Notes under the pieces: generated by a model
The model's database searches: none
Seen by the model: only the letters and a program-made list of their open reading frames with translations
What the model was told of the DNA's origin: nothing
From: Craspedostauros australis
Lineage: Eukaryota > Bacillariophyta > Bacillariophyceae > Mastogloiales > Achnanthaceae
Assembly (NCBI GenBank): GCA_026770025.1
Contig: JAMXDE010000006.1
Location: 1,798,001 to 1,862,000 of the forward strand
Direction of reading: 5' to 3'
DNA: 64,000 bases
Position numbers and translations under genes: made by a program
Shown: positions 42,905 to 53,039 of the stretch, piece by piece
Numbering within the stretch: position 1 is the first letter of the stretch
How the letters are laid out: every line of letters starts with the position of its first letter

Positions 42905-43617
42905 TGATAATCAGCAATTACACACAGGACAAGAGGGGAGCACCAAACACTGCACTTACTACGCCGCCAGGGTGATCAAGCCAAGAGGTGGAGTCGGTGT
43001 GTTTGGTGTTGTTGTTGTTGCTATTAGTTGGTGTGTCAATTGATGATTGAGTTTGGATTATGAGATGATGATCTCCTATTTCTAATGATGGTGCCTAATG
43101 CACGGTTGCTAACGTGCTGCTCGATTACCTCGTGGTTTCTCTCGCAGTCTTTTCTAAGACATTGCCCAAGATGGCATGTTGATCTACACGATACTCCGTG
43201 TTATTCTCGCCTTTGGGTCTTTCTTCATCTCTCCTGGTCTTGCCTAATCTTGATCTCTGTTTGATCACATATGGATTGATCCGTCTACGTCGACAAGGTG
43301 CATGCATCACCTCTGACGATGTTGTTCTGGATCCTAAGTATTGTTGCCACGTGCTCGATGATGCACTCGGCATGGCTAGACAGGTCAGCGTACCATGACT
43401 AAAACATAATCTCGATTCCGAGGATCACAATGACCGATCCTCTGACGTCATACGATGATGTCAGTGCCTACGTCATGTTCGATGACCGTAGTGACCGAAT
43501 ATCAATCGTGTATCAAGACTCACTCGACTATACTCTCAAATCGAGTCGAATCACAAAATAGTGAATCACGTTTCAGTCATGGGAGATGGGTACCTAATTT
43601 CGATCTAGATGTTGATA
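42905..43617 (-). repeat. 3' LTR of copia 3 (713 bp)
   Basis: On the coding strand it starts TATCAAC after the polypurine tract and ends GATTATCA next to the AGCCT duplication. It lacks the standard TG...CA start, like the LTR1 family, which starts TATTAGC. Confidence 0.93.
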
Positions 43618-43641
43618 CTCCCCTATAGTCGGGAGTCTTGT

Positions 43642-46600
43642 TCATCCACCCAGAGTCTCTCCTTTCCAGAACAGAAGCGGCCTCACTAACGGCCAGTACT
43701 TCGCCCATGGAAGGAACTTGGTCATGACGTCGGCTACGTTTTCCGTTCCGTCTATCTTGCAGAAATGCAGGATCTTCGCAGCTACTGCGGCACGCACGCG
43801 GTGGTACGCCAATGCGTTGTGTCGTTTGGATAACACACTGTTGGGAATGGTGGAGGATGTGATCACGCTCTGGTTGTCTCCGAACATCCAAGCGGGTCCG
43901 TCCAGTGGAATCCCCATTGCACGAAGAGTAAGGCGCATAGCAATCACTTGCTCTGTTGCCTGTCTTGCCGCTACGAATTCCGATCCATAGGTTGCAGTCT
44001 CGACCGTGGTCTGGCGTTTGCTGAACCATTCGATGGGTGTCTGGTTGAGCAGATGGAGAACACCAGTTGCAGATTTGCCTGTCACTTTGCAGTGCATGAG
44101 ATTGGCATCTACAAACGTCGTCATACGAACTGCCTTGCCCTTGGGTGTTGGATCGTCGTCCGCAGTCTCCTCTTCGGCATCACCATACACAGAGTACATC
44201 CATTCATGGTCAGGAACCTTAAAGAAGCGCTTGTGATCTGGAATCCCCGTTCTGAACCTGATGGCGGCGTCAGAACGCTTTCGGAGGTATCCATACACAC
44301 GTTTAGCACGGTCCATGTGACCAATCCTGGGTTGAGCTCTGAATCTAGACAAAGTCATCACAGCTGCAGCAATATCAAACCGTCCCAATGTGATGCACCA
44401 TTGAAGGGCGCCGATGAGTGATTGGAATTGTCTGGTCTCTACAGGGTTTAGTTCACGTGATGTGTCTAGCTCGGGGGCGTCGTTGTGTTCCATGGGACTG
44501 GTGTAGGTCCGTGGAAGCTCCCCATGCACCTGTTCGTAATTCGCCAGCATCCGTTTGATGTAGGATTGCGGGCTCATAGTCAGGGTTCCGTCTTTGTCTC
44601 GGTCGAAGTCTGCGCCGAGGTGATACTTGATTGGTCCTACACCTTTCAACTTGTACTTGTACTTGTTGATAAGCGTGTCGAAGAATGACTGTGGGTCTTC
44701 CATGACGGCCATCAGATCATCTACGTACACACAGATGTATTCCCAGCATCTACCAGCATCCCTCATCCACACATCCGGGTCAGCCTTGCACTGAAAGAAC
44801 TTCATGTCGCGGAGTGTGTCGGCCAGAGACTCGTGGAATCGAGCACCAGACGTGCGTAGTCCGTAGAGCGCTTTCACAATGATCATCATGTGACCAGCAA
44901 ACTCTTGGAACTCAGGACCAGCAACAAAACAGATCTTTTCTTTTGTGTATGCTTCTAGATAGGCATTACCGATATCACCCACCATGGGCTTGAGGTTGTT
45001 GAGTTCCGCAGCAAGCAGTGCAATCCTGAATGATCTGAGATTGACTACTCCTGCATATGCCATATCCTTACATGGGTCTGTCAAGTGGCCTCCTGCTACG
45101 CATCTTGCCTTGTGCCGAAGATCGTGCTTCACATCGTACACCCAGAGGAGCTTGATCTGCTTGTATCCATCTGGTTTCCGAGCGTTCTTTCCAAGATCCT
45201 TGAACGTGCCATACTCGTGGAGCTGATCCATTTCTTTTCTCTCAGCATCTACCCACTTGGAGTTGCCGTTCTTCTCATCAAGCTGGCGGGCTTCCTTCCC
45301 GTTCCGTGGAACTTGAACACCAAACTTGAAGATAGGACCTTGTGCACGAGCTTTGCGTTTACTAGCATTGATAAGACGATTGAGTTTCTTCTTTCTCTTT
45401 GCTAGTTTACGGAATCTTTTCCAGCCAGGCAGACCGAGGAGGTTGTTGTCTGCGGCGTACTTTGCACAGGATACAGGGTCGTCTTTGGCTATCACGTCCA
45501 GTGGTTCCATGGTCACACTGCCATCCTCCCATTGTACCTTTACGTTGTAGGAGGAACCGTTGTACTTGATGTGACTGGAGTGGAATGGGCCTTCATGACC
45601 GGTGATGGCTTTGAAAACGCACATCTCCCCGTCGCCGATCTCCTGTTCGTGCTGCTGTTCGATGATGTCAGCTAAATCCGTGTACGCGATGAGCTCTTCC
45701 GTGTCGTCGTCGCCATATGCGATGAGCATCTTGATGTTGTCATGGTTGGCTGCGTCTCCGTCCTTGATCTTGCGGATCACTCGAGCTCTCCATTTGAGTC
45801 CATCCTGTTGATGGAGGAAGGTCAATCCGAGCAGCTCATCAGGACTGAACTTGGGGACTTTGACTACACCTGGATCTGATTCTCCATGTGATGTGGCTAC
45901 CAGGTCAGATAGTGCATGCAAAACGGGTTGTCTAGCTTCAGGTGTGCTGTCACTGTCGAAATCTTCTGGATTTTCGGTTTCTCTAGCTTCGTCACCCACG
46001 TTACCATCCTCCCCAGAATCAGGCAGGGGGTAGTCTGCCCGAAGGTTTCGCGCGTCATCAGACACACGTCGGATGCTCGAGCGTGGCAACAGCCGTTGCG
46101 TTGCGTCATCTAGTACCCAGAACGTCATCTCGTCACCCTTGTGCTCGCACGGTCCAGCCCAGCGTCCACGCCGTTCTTGCGTGGTGCCTGGGAAGGCAGC
46201 ATTCCCAACCTTGTAGTATACCGGCTCCCACCAGTGGAAGTTGAGATACTTGCTCACGTCGGGACGTTGGCCAGTGGCGGCTTGGATGGGTGTGATGTGA
46301 CCGGCCGTGGACTGTGACAGATGGTTGAGCAGTCCCACGACGTACAAGGTGCAGATGAGCCAGAACCTGGCAGGGGTGCCAGTTCGGTCCATGATGCCGT
46401 TGGTGGTGCGCTTGATATCCTGGATGCGTCGCTCGACAGGATTCTGGTGTTGGTGGTGTGGTTCGGACTGGTGGTCTGCGATGCAGTACTGCCGGAGGAT
46501 GTCCTTCATCTTGCCTCCGATCTGCGCTGTGGCGTTGTCGGACATCAACACGTCCATGGCACCATGCTCCCGAATGAAGTCTTGCACAACATGGGGAACA

Positions 46601-49101
46601 TGGGATTCGCTTGCCAGAGGGTACGCCGCTGTGAGGCGCGTGTTGGATCCCACAAACACCTGTACCATGGTACATCCACCGTGTCCGGGGACTCCATCAT
46701 GATGAGCAGGCGTGTCAGAGAACAACGTGTCCATGGAAACAACATCGTGAAGTCGGTTGACATTGGCTGCGGGGAATCTAGACTTATAGTGTTTACGCAT
46801 GGGATAACGCTCAGACATGCGGTACCACTGGGTAGTACATGCAAGAGTGTCACGCACGCGGTCCGCTGGAATCCACCCGAAGTACGGTCGTAGCGCATGG
46901 AAGTTGGGCGCTTTACCCACGATGTTGCGTGGCCCGGCCTTGATTGCCTTCTCCCCATCCCCGATCGTTGCAGCGGACTGAGTGTACTGAACGCACTTGG
47001 AGATGGTGATGTCGATGTCGTCGTCGTCGCCGCGTTCGGTTGCGGGAATGTTGTCCAGATCAGCCTCCCCGTCCAGGACAGATGGGTCCCACTCTTGGTC
47101 GGAGGTGAAGAACACGTGTGGCAGATCGTCTAGCTCCGCCTGAGTTGGCTTGTGCATATCCATGTATGCGAGGCCTTGACGCACGGTGAGCGGGATGATG
47201 AATCCGTCTGGTGTGACGATGGTTTGCCGGCCGCCAGGGAGGTTCTTTGGTCGCTCATTGACATCCAATCCAAACGCCGCGAGTTGGTTGGCAGAATGGA
47301 TGGTGCGCCCTTTCCCGTAGTTGGCGTACTGATGGAACCAACCGATCACCGGTCCTGAGATGGTCTGGATGACAGCGGTGGCTGTGACCAGCGCCAGATC
47401 CTTGATCTCTGCGTCACCAATTCCAGAAACATCGGCTCGGTTGGACGTGGACTCCATCACCAGCATGTCATCGCCAACGAGGCCGCCGTTCGCACCTCCA
47501 TCCACCAATGCGCCTTGCACAGTCACGTTCGCGTTGTTGAATTTGTACGATACGTTCGTGTGAGACAGGGTGTAGGTGCGACCGTCAACGACGAGGGTAG
47601 CCGGCGGGCTCCCGGACGCGCTAGACATGGCATTGGAAAGCATACGGTTGATTGCTGTTCCGGCGGTAGAACTAGACTCATTATTGTTACTACCGTTGTC
47701 GCTGGCCTGGGTGTCCTGTTGGTCGTTCTGGTTGGATGTGGATCCACTGCGGTTGGTGTTGTTGGCGGAACGCCTAGGCTTGTCCTTCTTACCACGTCCA
47801 GACTTGGCTCGCCGGGCTTGGAGGAAGTCGCTGCGTTGCTTATCCGACAGCTTCTGGAACTCCTCTCGCGGCAGCCGTTCTCGTGTCTCCTTGCTGTAGT
47901 CCTTGTTGGGCTTCCAGAGATTGGGTCCGTCGTCCTTATCCTTCCCGCGTTGCTTGCGCTGGTCGGTGTTGTTGACCTGGCGCGGCGGCTTTGGCTTGTT
48001 GGCGTCGTGGCCATCGAGTTGGACAGCGTACGAACGGACGAGCTCAACGAGAGTATCGAACTCCATGGTGGTTGCGGATGTTCCGGGGGCGTAGGCCAGG
48101 ATCGCGGTCTGCAAGTAGTCAGTCTGGAAGATGGACTGATACAGCGCCTTGTCACTCTCGATGGCATTCGTCAACCACTCCTTCTTTGTTGCGTCGTCGA
48201 TTGGATCATCACGCAAAGCCTCAAGTTCGTGAACCTTGTGTTGCCACAGGTCCAGAAACTGTTCACGAGTCTTGCGCCACTGCTTATCCAGCTTGAACTT
48301 GATGATGTCGTCGCGGATGCGTCGGATGGTGTTGACGGCAGTGGCACCGGTGGTGTACTCACGAACCAGCATGCAGTAGACGGCTTGGCCGTCACAGATT
48401 GACTCGTATGGAGTGACACACTTCCTACTCTTCGTGGTCTGCAGATTGGATACAAACACGTTGAACAGGAAGGTGGACTGCACTTTGAAGAGTTCGGCTT
48501 GTTCATCGGATGGGGTGTAGTCAACATCGAGAACATTGGAGATGCCATGAGCAGCAGCGGTGGCACGCAGACGACGATGGAACGTAGCGAAGTACTTGTC
48601 ATCAGACAACTTTGGGTAGTCGCTAATGTTACGCTTGATGCTACGGTTGAAATCTGCGGCGAGGTCGCGTCCAGTCTTCTCCGTTGGTTCGGTCTTCGTT
48701 GGTTCGAAGGGGAATGCGCTGGTGGTTCCATCGGGCATGGCAGCTGAGGATGCGGGCGAGGGTGTGAACGTCCGGGCGACATACTCCATGTACGAAGCTT
48801 GGTTGAGTTCCCGCCATGTCTCTGCAGTGGGATTAGGTTGAACACTGAACCAGCCAATGGCATTTATGAATTTCCGGATTGCTACCTTAGACAGTTGGGC
48901 TACGTAGTCGGATCCTGGATCAGGCACCTGGATGGTGACGTCCATATCGAGCATGTCTTCGCGATGGAGCGAAGCGAAATCCATGATGGTTTGGATCTCT
49001 TCGTTGTGCAAGATAAGCCATTCATTGGATGAGTCGTCATATCCGAGAACGCTGAGGACGTGCGCCAGGATGGGGTCGTTGATTGGGATTGCGTTGGACA
49101 T
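43642..49101 (-). CDS. Copia 3 gag-pol polyprotein, 1819 aa, looks whole
   Basis: Gag (about residues 1-500) has no CCHC zinc knuckle; a Lys/Arg-rich stretch (RRAKSGRGKKDKPRRS) may bind RNA instead. Protease-like VDGGANGG lies at about 534. Integrase follows with SMDTLF (about 788), SDNATA (about 853) and a Glu in NPVERRIQD (about 886). Reverse transcriptase has VYVDDLMAV (about 1460), and RNase H has TYGSEFVAARQ (about 1704) and GDNQSV. The domain order is that of Ty1/copia. It is far from the A/B family but clearly related in gag and protease to copia 1 at 898-3241. The frame is open throughout. Confidence 0.95.
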   Translation of the reverse strand: MSNAIPINDPILAHVLSVLGYDDSSNEWLILHNEEIQTIMDFASLHREDMLDMDVTIQVPDPGSDYVAQLSKVAIRKFINAIGWFSVQPNPTAETWRELNQASYMEYVARTFTPSPASSAAMPDGTTSAFPFEPTKTEPTEKTGRDLAADFNRSIKRNISDYPKLSDDKYFATFHRRLRATAAAHGISNVLDVDYTPSDEQAELFKVQSTFLFNVFVSNLQTTKSRKCVTPYESICDGQAVYCMLVREYTTGATAVNTIRRIRDDIIKFKLDKQWRKTREQFLDLWQHKVHELEALRDDPIDDATKKEWLTNAIESDKALYQSIFQTDYLQTAILAYAPGTSATTMEFDTLVELVRSYAVQLDGHDANKPKPPRQVNNTDQRKQRGKDKDDGPNLWKPNKDYSKETRERLPREEFQKLSDKQRSDFLQARRAKSGRGKKDKPRRSANNTNRSGSTSNQNDQQDTQASDNGSNNNESSSTAGTAINRMLSNAMSSASGSPPATLVVDGRTYTLSHTNVSYKFNNANVTVQGALVDGGANGGLVGDDMLVMESTSNRADVSGIGDAEIKDLALVTATAVIQTISGPVIGWFHQYANYGKGRTIHSANQLAAFGLDVNERPKNLPGGRQTIVTPDGFIIPLTVRQGLAYMDMHKPTQAELDDLPHVFFTSDQEWDPSVLDGEADLDNIPATERGDDDDIDITISKCVQYTQSAATIGDGEKAIKAGPRNIVGKAPNFHALRPYFGWIPADRVRDTLACTTQWYRMSERYPMRKHYKSRFPAANVNRLHDVVSMDTLFSDTPAHHDGVPGHGGCTMVQVFVGSNTRLTAAYPLASESHVPHVVQDFIREHGAMDVLMSDNATAQIGGKMKDILRQYCIADHQSEPHHQHQNPVERRIQDIKRTTNGIMDRTGTPARFWLICTLYVVGLLNHLSQSTAGHITPIQAATGQRPDVSKYLNFHWWEPVYYKVGNAAFPGTTQERRGRWAGPCEHKGDEMTFWVLDDATQRLLPRSSIRRVSDDARNLRADYPLPDSGEDGNVGDEARETENPEDFDSDSTPEARQPVLHALSDLVATSHGESDPGVVKVPKFSPDELLGLTFLHQQDGLKWRARVIRKIKDGDAANHDNIKMLIAYGDDDTEELIAYTDLADIIEQQHEQEIGDGEMCVFKAITGHEGPFHSSHIKYNGSSYNVKVQWEDGSVTMEPLDVIAKDDPVSCAKYAADNNLLGLPGWKRFRKLAKRKKKLNRLINASKRKARAQGPIFKFGVQVPRNGKEARQLDEKNGNSKWVDAERKEMDQLHEYGTFKDLGKNARKPDGYKQIKLLWVYDVKHDLRHKARCVAGGHLTDPCKDMAYAGVVNLRSFRIALLAAELNNLKPMVGDIGNAYLEAYTKEKICFVAGPEFQEFAGHMMIIVKALYGLRTSGARFHESLADTLRDMKFFQCKADPDVWMRDAGRCWEYICVYVDDLMAVMEDPQSFFDTLINKYKYKLKGVGPIKYHLGADFDRDKDGTLTMSPQSYIKRMLANYEQVHGELPRTYTSPMEHNDAPELDTSRELNPVETRQFQSLIGALQWCITLGRFDIAAAVMTLSRFRAQPRIGHMDRAKRVYGYLRKRSDAAIRFRTGIPDHKRFFKVPDHEWMYSVYGDAEEETADDDPTPKGKAVRMTTFVDANLMHCKVTGKSATGVLHLLNQTPIEWFSKRQTTVETATYGSEFVAARQATEQVIAMRLTLRAMGIPLDGPAWMFGDNQSVITSSTIPNSVLSKRHNALAYHRVRAAVAAKILHFCKIDGTENVADVMTKFLPWAKYWPLVRPLLFWKGETLGG

Positions 49102-50704
49102 CGTGTAGTTGAGCGGTGCGATGATGTGGTCGTTGGTCCAATTTGCTAATATTATCGGACGAGTATTTTCCCGCAGCTCCCAGGAAAGTGGTCACACTTG
49201 GAAATGACTGTGTCGTCCGCTGTGATGTCGAAGCGTTCGCTGGGATGTGACGGTGGATTTCTGCGCTTGTCGGAATTCGTCGGGAATGGAAGAGGTGCCG
49301 GATGCAAAGCGCCAGTGATGGCGAAGGCGTCAGCGGTGGTGTGATGTCACGAGTGGACTGCGGTTAATCCGTGCGCGGTGTCTCGAATTGTGACTGACTG
49401 ACGGATGGAAGGCCAGACGGGACCGTGTGAATTTCCCGATTGATGAATGCGAAGATGACCGTGCTTAATCCGAGGCGAAGGATGACCGATGGAAAAATGT
49501 CAACCAGGACCGTGTGAATTTCCCGTTTGGGCGATGTGTTGGCGCGCGACCCGAAGTCGGATGAATGACTGGGATAGCGAAGGAGTTGTGAACCGATGTG
49601 ACGCGCCAGTGATTGTGCGAACCGAAGGAATTCACAGCCAATCAGAAGGTGGACTGAGCGCAAATGGGCGTTGTTGATGGAATTGTTGTCGGTTTGTTAG
49701 TCTTGAAAAACGATGAAACGTCGCGGATGGATTGCGCGTTGGATGGCCCTGCCCGTTCGGATTTCGTCTCTCCGAACGCTGTATTCTTGCGCTTGCTCAG
49801 CTGTGCTCCACCAGGATGTGGTGCACCTTTGGTTTCACCCAGTTGGACCTTCGATCCAATCCGTGCCTCCTTTGAGTGCCACGGATCAGCTTGCTATACG
49901 TCTTTTAGATCTGGCAGCAGCTTGCCCGATGTACCTGATACTAACAGGATTTTGCACGCTAATGAGCGCGGTGCCCCCCAGGTGCCAGCAACTGCTTTGA
50001 TTCACCTGGTTCCACCACTCGCGTTTTCGTCCAGCGTATACCTGCCTTCCGGTGTCGTTAGACTCACTTGTGTGATATTGCTATCAGCACAATGCTAGCT
50101 TTACGGGTTGCTTCCGCGGTATCTCTACCGATCACGTTTCTTCCCCAGTCAAGGGCAGACGCTAGTCTGGTTAGCAGTTATCTCTGCGTCCCTTTTGGAC
50201 GTTAACCGATCTCAAGTACGGCTTAGACTTAGTGTTAACGACTGACCTGGTCGCGACAACTCACGGTGAGATTGCCGATAGGTTTCAGAGGGCCTTTGCG
50301 CTCCAAGTTTTTACGTGTGTCTTGCTTCACGGGCTTTCACCTTTGTCGATGCTGACCAGGCCAAGTGTTTACGTGTGACTTGCTTCACGGGCTTTTACAC
50401 CTTTGTCTTTTAGCTGACCAGCTATCGTAAGTAACGCAGTGGTGCGATACTTGGTTTGTTGGGAAGAATTACTCCACTTGCGATATTCGCAACAGTGGGT
50501 GAGCCTTTCTGCACTCTGGCAGGGCGAAGCGGGTGTGGCGGCACGTAGCAATCTGCACACACGAGCAATTGGTCCGTCGTCACGAACGCGTTGGGCCTTT
50601 CTTGGGCCGAAATCAAAAGGAAGGGGACAGCGTGATGTCACCAGGGCATGCGCAGCACTTCAGGTTGCTTTCACTCTCACGATAGAGACTTGCGACTGTT
50701 AATC
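49102..50704 (-). other. Long leader of copia 3 (1.6 kb) with primer-binding site
   Basis: No convincing coding sequence. At its LTR side (50689-50704) is GATTAACAGTCGCAAG on the minus strand, shared with copia 1. Short internal repeats occur: ACGTGTGxCTTGCTTCACGG near 50311 and 50369, and GACCGTGTGAATTTCCCG near 49422 and 49508. A leader of this length is much longer than the 83 bases in copia A and could hold packaging or translation signals; that is inference. Confidence 0.7.
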
Positions 50705-51417
50705 TGATAATCAGCAATTACACACAGGACAAGAGGGGAGCACCAAACACTGCACTTACTACGCCGCCAGGGTGATCAAGCCAAGAGGTGGAGTCGGTGT
50801 GTTTGGTGTTGTTGTTGTTGCTATTAGTTGGTGTGTCAATTGATGATTGAGTTTGGATTATGAGATGATGATCTCCTATTTCTAATGATGGTGCCTAATG
50901 CACGGTTGCTAACGTGCTGCTCGATTACCTCGTGGTTTCTCTCGCAGTCTTTTCTAAGACATTGCCCAAGATGGCATGTTGATCTACACGATACTCCGTG
51001 TTATTCTCGCCTTTGGGTCTTTCTTCATCTCTCCTGGTCTTGCCTAATCTTGATCTCTGTTTGATCACATATGGATTGATCCGTCTACGTCGACAAGGTG
51101 CATGCATCACCTCTGACGATGTTGTTCTGGATCCTAAGTATTGTTGCCACGTGCTCGATGATGCACTCGGCATGGCTAGACAGGTCAGCGTACCATGACT
51201 AAAACATAATCTCGATTCCGAGGATCACAATGACCGATCCTCTGACGTCATACGATGATGTCAGTGCCTACGTCATGTTCGATGACCGTAGTGACCGAAT
51301 ATCAATCGTGTATCAAGACTCACTCGACTATACTCTCAAATCGAGTCGAATCACAAAATAGTGAATCACGTTTCAGTCATGGGAGATGGGTACCTAATTT
51401 CGATCTAGATGTTGATA
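50705..51417 (-). repeat. 5' LTR of copia 3 (713 bp)
   Basis: Sequence identical by eye to 42905-43617. Flanked outside by AGCCT (51418-51422). Confidence 0.93.
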
Positions 51418-51455
51418 AGCCTCGTGCCCCCACAAACAAACAACACACTGGAGTA

Positions 51456-53039
51456 CGACCTGCAGAGAATGTAAAATGACCCAAGCCAACAAGCGATAAC
51501 ACTAGTTGTGGAGTTTTACTCGTCATGAGTTGTGATAAAGTAGACTAAAATAGAGCACACCCAAAACCATCCAAACAACTGCTTATGATGCTATATCTCA
51601 ACAACATATCACTTACAATTAAAACTAGACAGTGCATTCGGACGCGTGGCTATCATTGATTCTGAATATCGAAGTTAAATTTGTATGAACTTTATTTTTA
51701 ATGTCGTTTTGGCTTGCTGTCTGTCAGGTGGTGGACACCAAAAATTCTCGATGGCACCATGCTGCACTACCTTCAGCACCCATGATCATCATTATCATCC
51801 CTGGCATTTTCACAATCCGCGCACTACATTGGCTCCGCACACCCCCCATCTATCCACTCCATGAAGGACAGGCAAATCTGGGTGTATTGGATATCCCAAA
51901 GGCTCCCTGCACTGAAACGCAGAAATTTCGAACACCCGATTCCGACATGGATGCCGTTCGTATTTGGATCCGTATCTCGTTGATACGACTGTTGCAGCTC
52001 CTCCACATGCCCCTCATGCATTCCCACATTCTCTGGCGACACACTTATGTGCTCAGAATAGGTGGGGCGCTCATACCTCCAAAGGTACATCTCCATGTGA
52101 TGATGTCATCATGCTGTTTTTCCGACACCCCAAAAAGTCCCTTTTGTGTGCATCGCAGGTTGCAGCCTCTTCCAGACCTTTGATTTGTGCGGCGCTTCAT
52201 GAACCTATCCCTGAGTTAATTCTGAACACATCTTGGATGGGTGGCTTGGCGATCTGGGTGACTTGTGAATGGCACCCATCACCAGCGAAGTCACGTGATG
52301 TGTCCGCCGCCACACACCAAAAAACTCTTGCCCGCCACTTGTTTCTTGCGGAGGGCACCTTCCAGGCCACCCCCGACCCTCAAACTTCGTGTGCATCTTC
52401 ATCTTATCCTCTTGGATGCGTGTTGCCCATCAATGGTTGTTGGAATGGCCTGTGCATTCCAGGCAGAGACCATATCCAACAAGCAGATTTTCCTCCGAAT
52501 CGTGTTGTTTGCGCGTGGGCCTGCCACGGCCCCAAATCAACCACGATGGCATCCCCCTCTCGCTCATCCATCAATCTTTCCATGGCGGTTCCGCCTATGT
52601 GCTCAGATCTTGCACTGGACCGCTGGTTGTGACAGTGCTGTCGATGCCGTTTGATGGCGTTTGTGGAGTGTTGTTGTGTTTCTCCATTGTCGTGTTGTTG
52701 TGTTGTGTTTGGTGTTCTCAAACAGTTCTTGCTGTTGGGGGCCATGGAGATTAACCACAATTCTACCAAATGCGCCCATCAATGAGAACACTTTTCGAGT
52801 CCCGAATTGCGAATCCATTCCACAACACCAAAACTCTCCTCACAAAGTGGACAACGGAAACACTGCGCATCTGGGACGAGCTGCTGTTGGTTCTCTGCTG
52901 CTTGTGGTTATGGCTTGCACAACAATGTAGAATGACTGTGACCCTCCACATGGGAAAGAGTGGATGATACGATGCACCTTGTGACTGTCCTCCAATGTTG
53001 CCCATGCCCCTATGATGCGCTGCGCCGTGCTGTGCGTCG
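51456..53039 (+). repeat. M1 left arm, repeated inverted in M2
   Basis: About 1.3 kb (51456 to about 52770) is homologous, inverted, to the right arm of M2 (about 61370-62683); for example the GCTTATGATGCTATATC stretch, the TGGCACCATG stretch and the ACACATCTTG...GGGTGG stretch recur. No gene is recognised in it. The last 270 bases lead into the transposase gene. Confidence 0.8.

Larger units (their letters stand above)
42905..51417 (-). mobile_element. Copia element 3, 8.5 kb, looks whole, LTRs appear identical
   Basis: Two 713-bp LTRs (42905-43617 and 50705-51417, offset exactly 7800) show no difference by eye. They are flanked by AGCCT on both sides (42900-42904 and 51418-51422). Read on the minus strand: 5' LTR, primer site 50689-50704, a long 1.6-kb leader, gag-pol 49101-43642, polypurine tract (ATAGGGGAG, plus 43618-43626), 3' LTR. 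Identical LTRs mean a very recent insertion, into X2. Confidence 0.96.

Noticed and set aside
47515-48402. 295-codon plus-strand frame
   Set aside because: Antisense to the gag of copia 3, low-complexity Val/Leu-rich, no family features.
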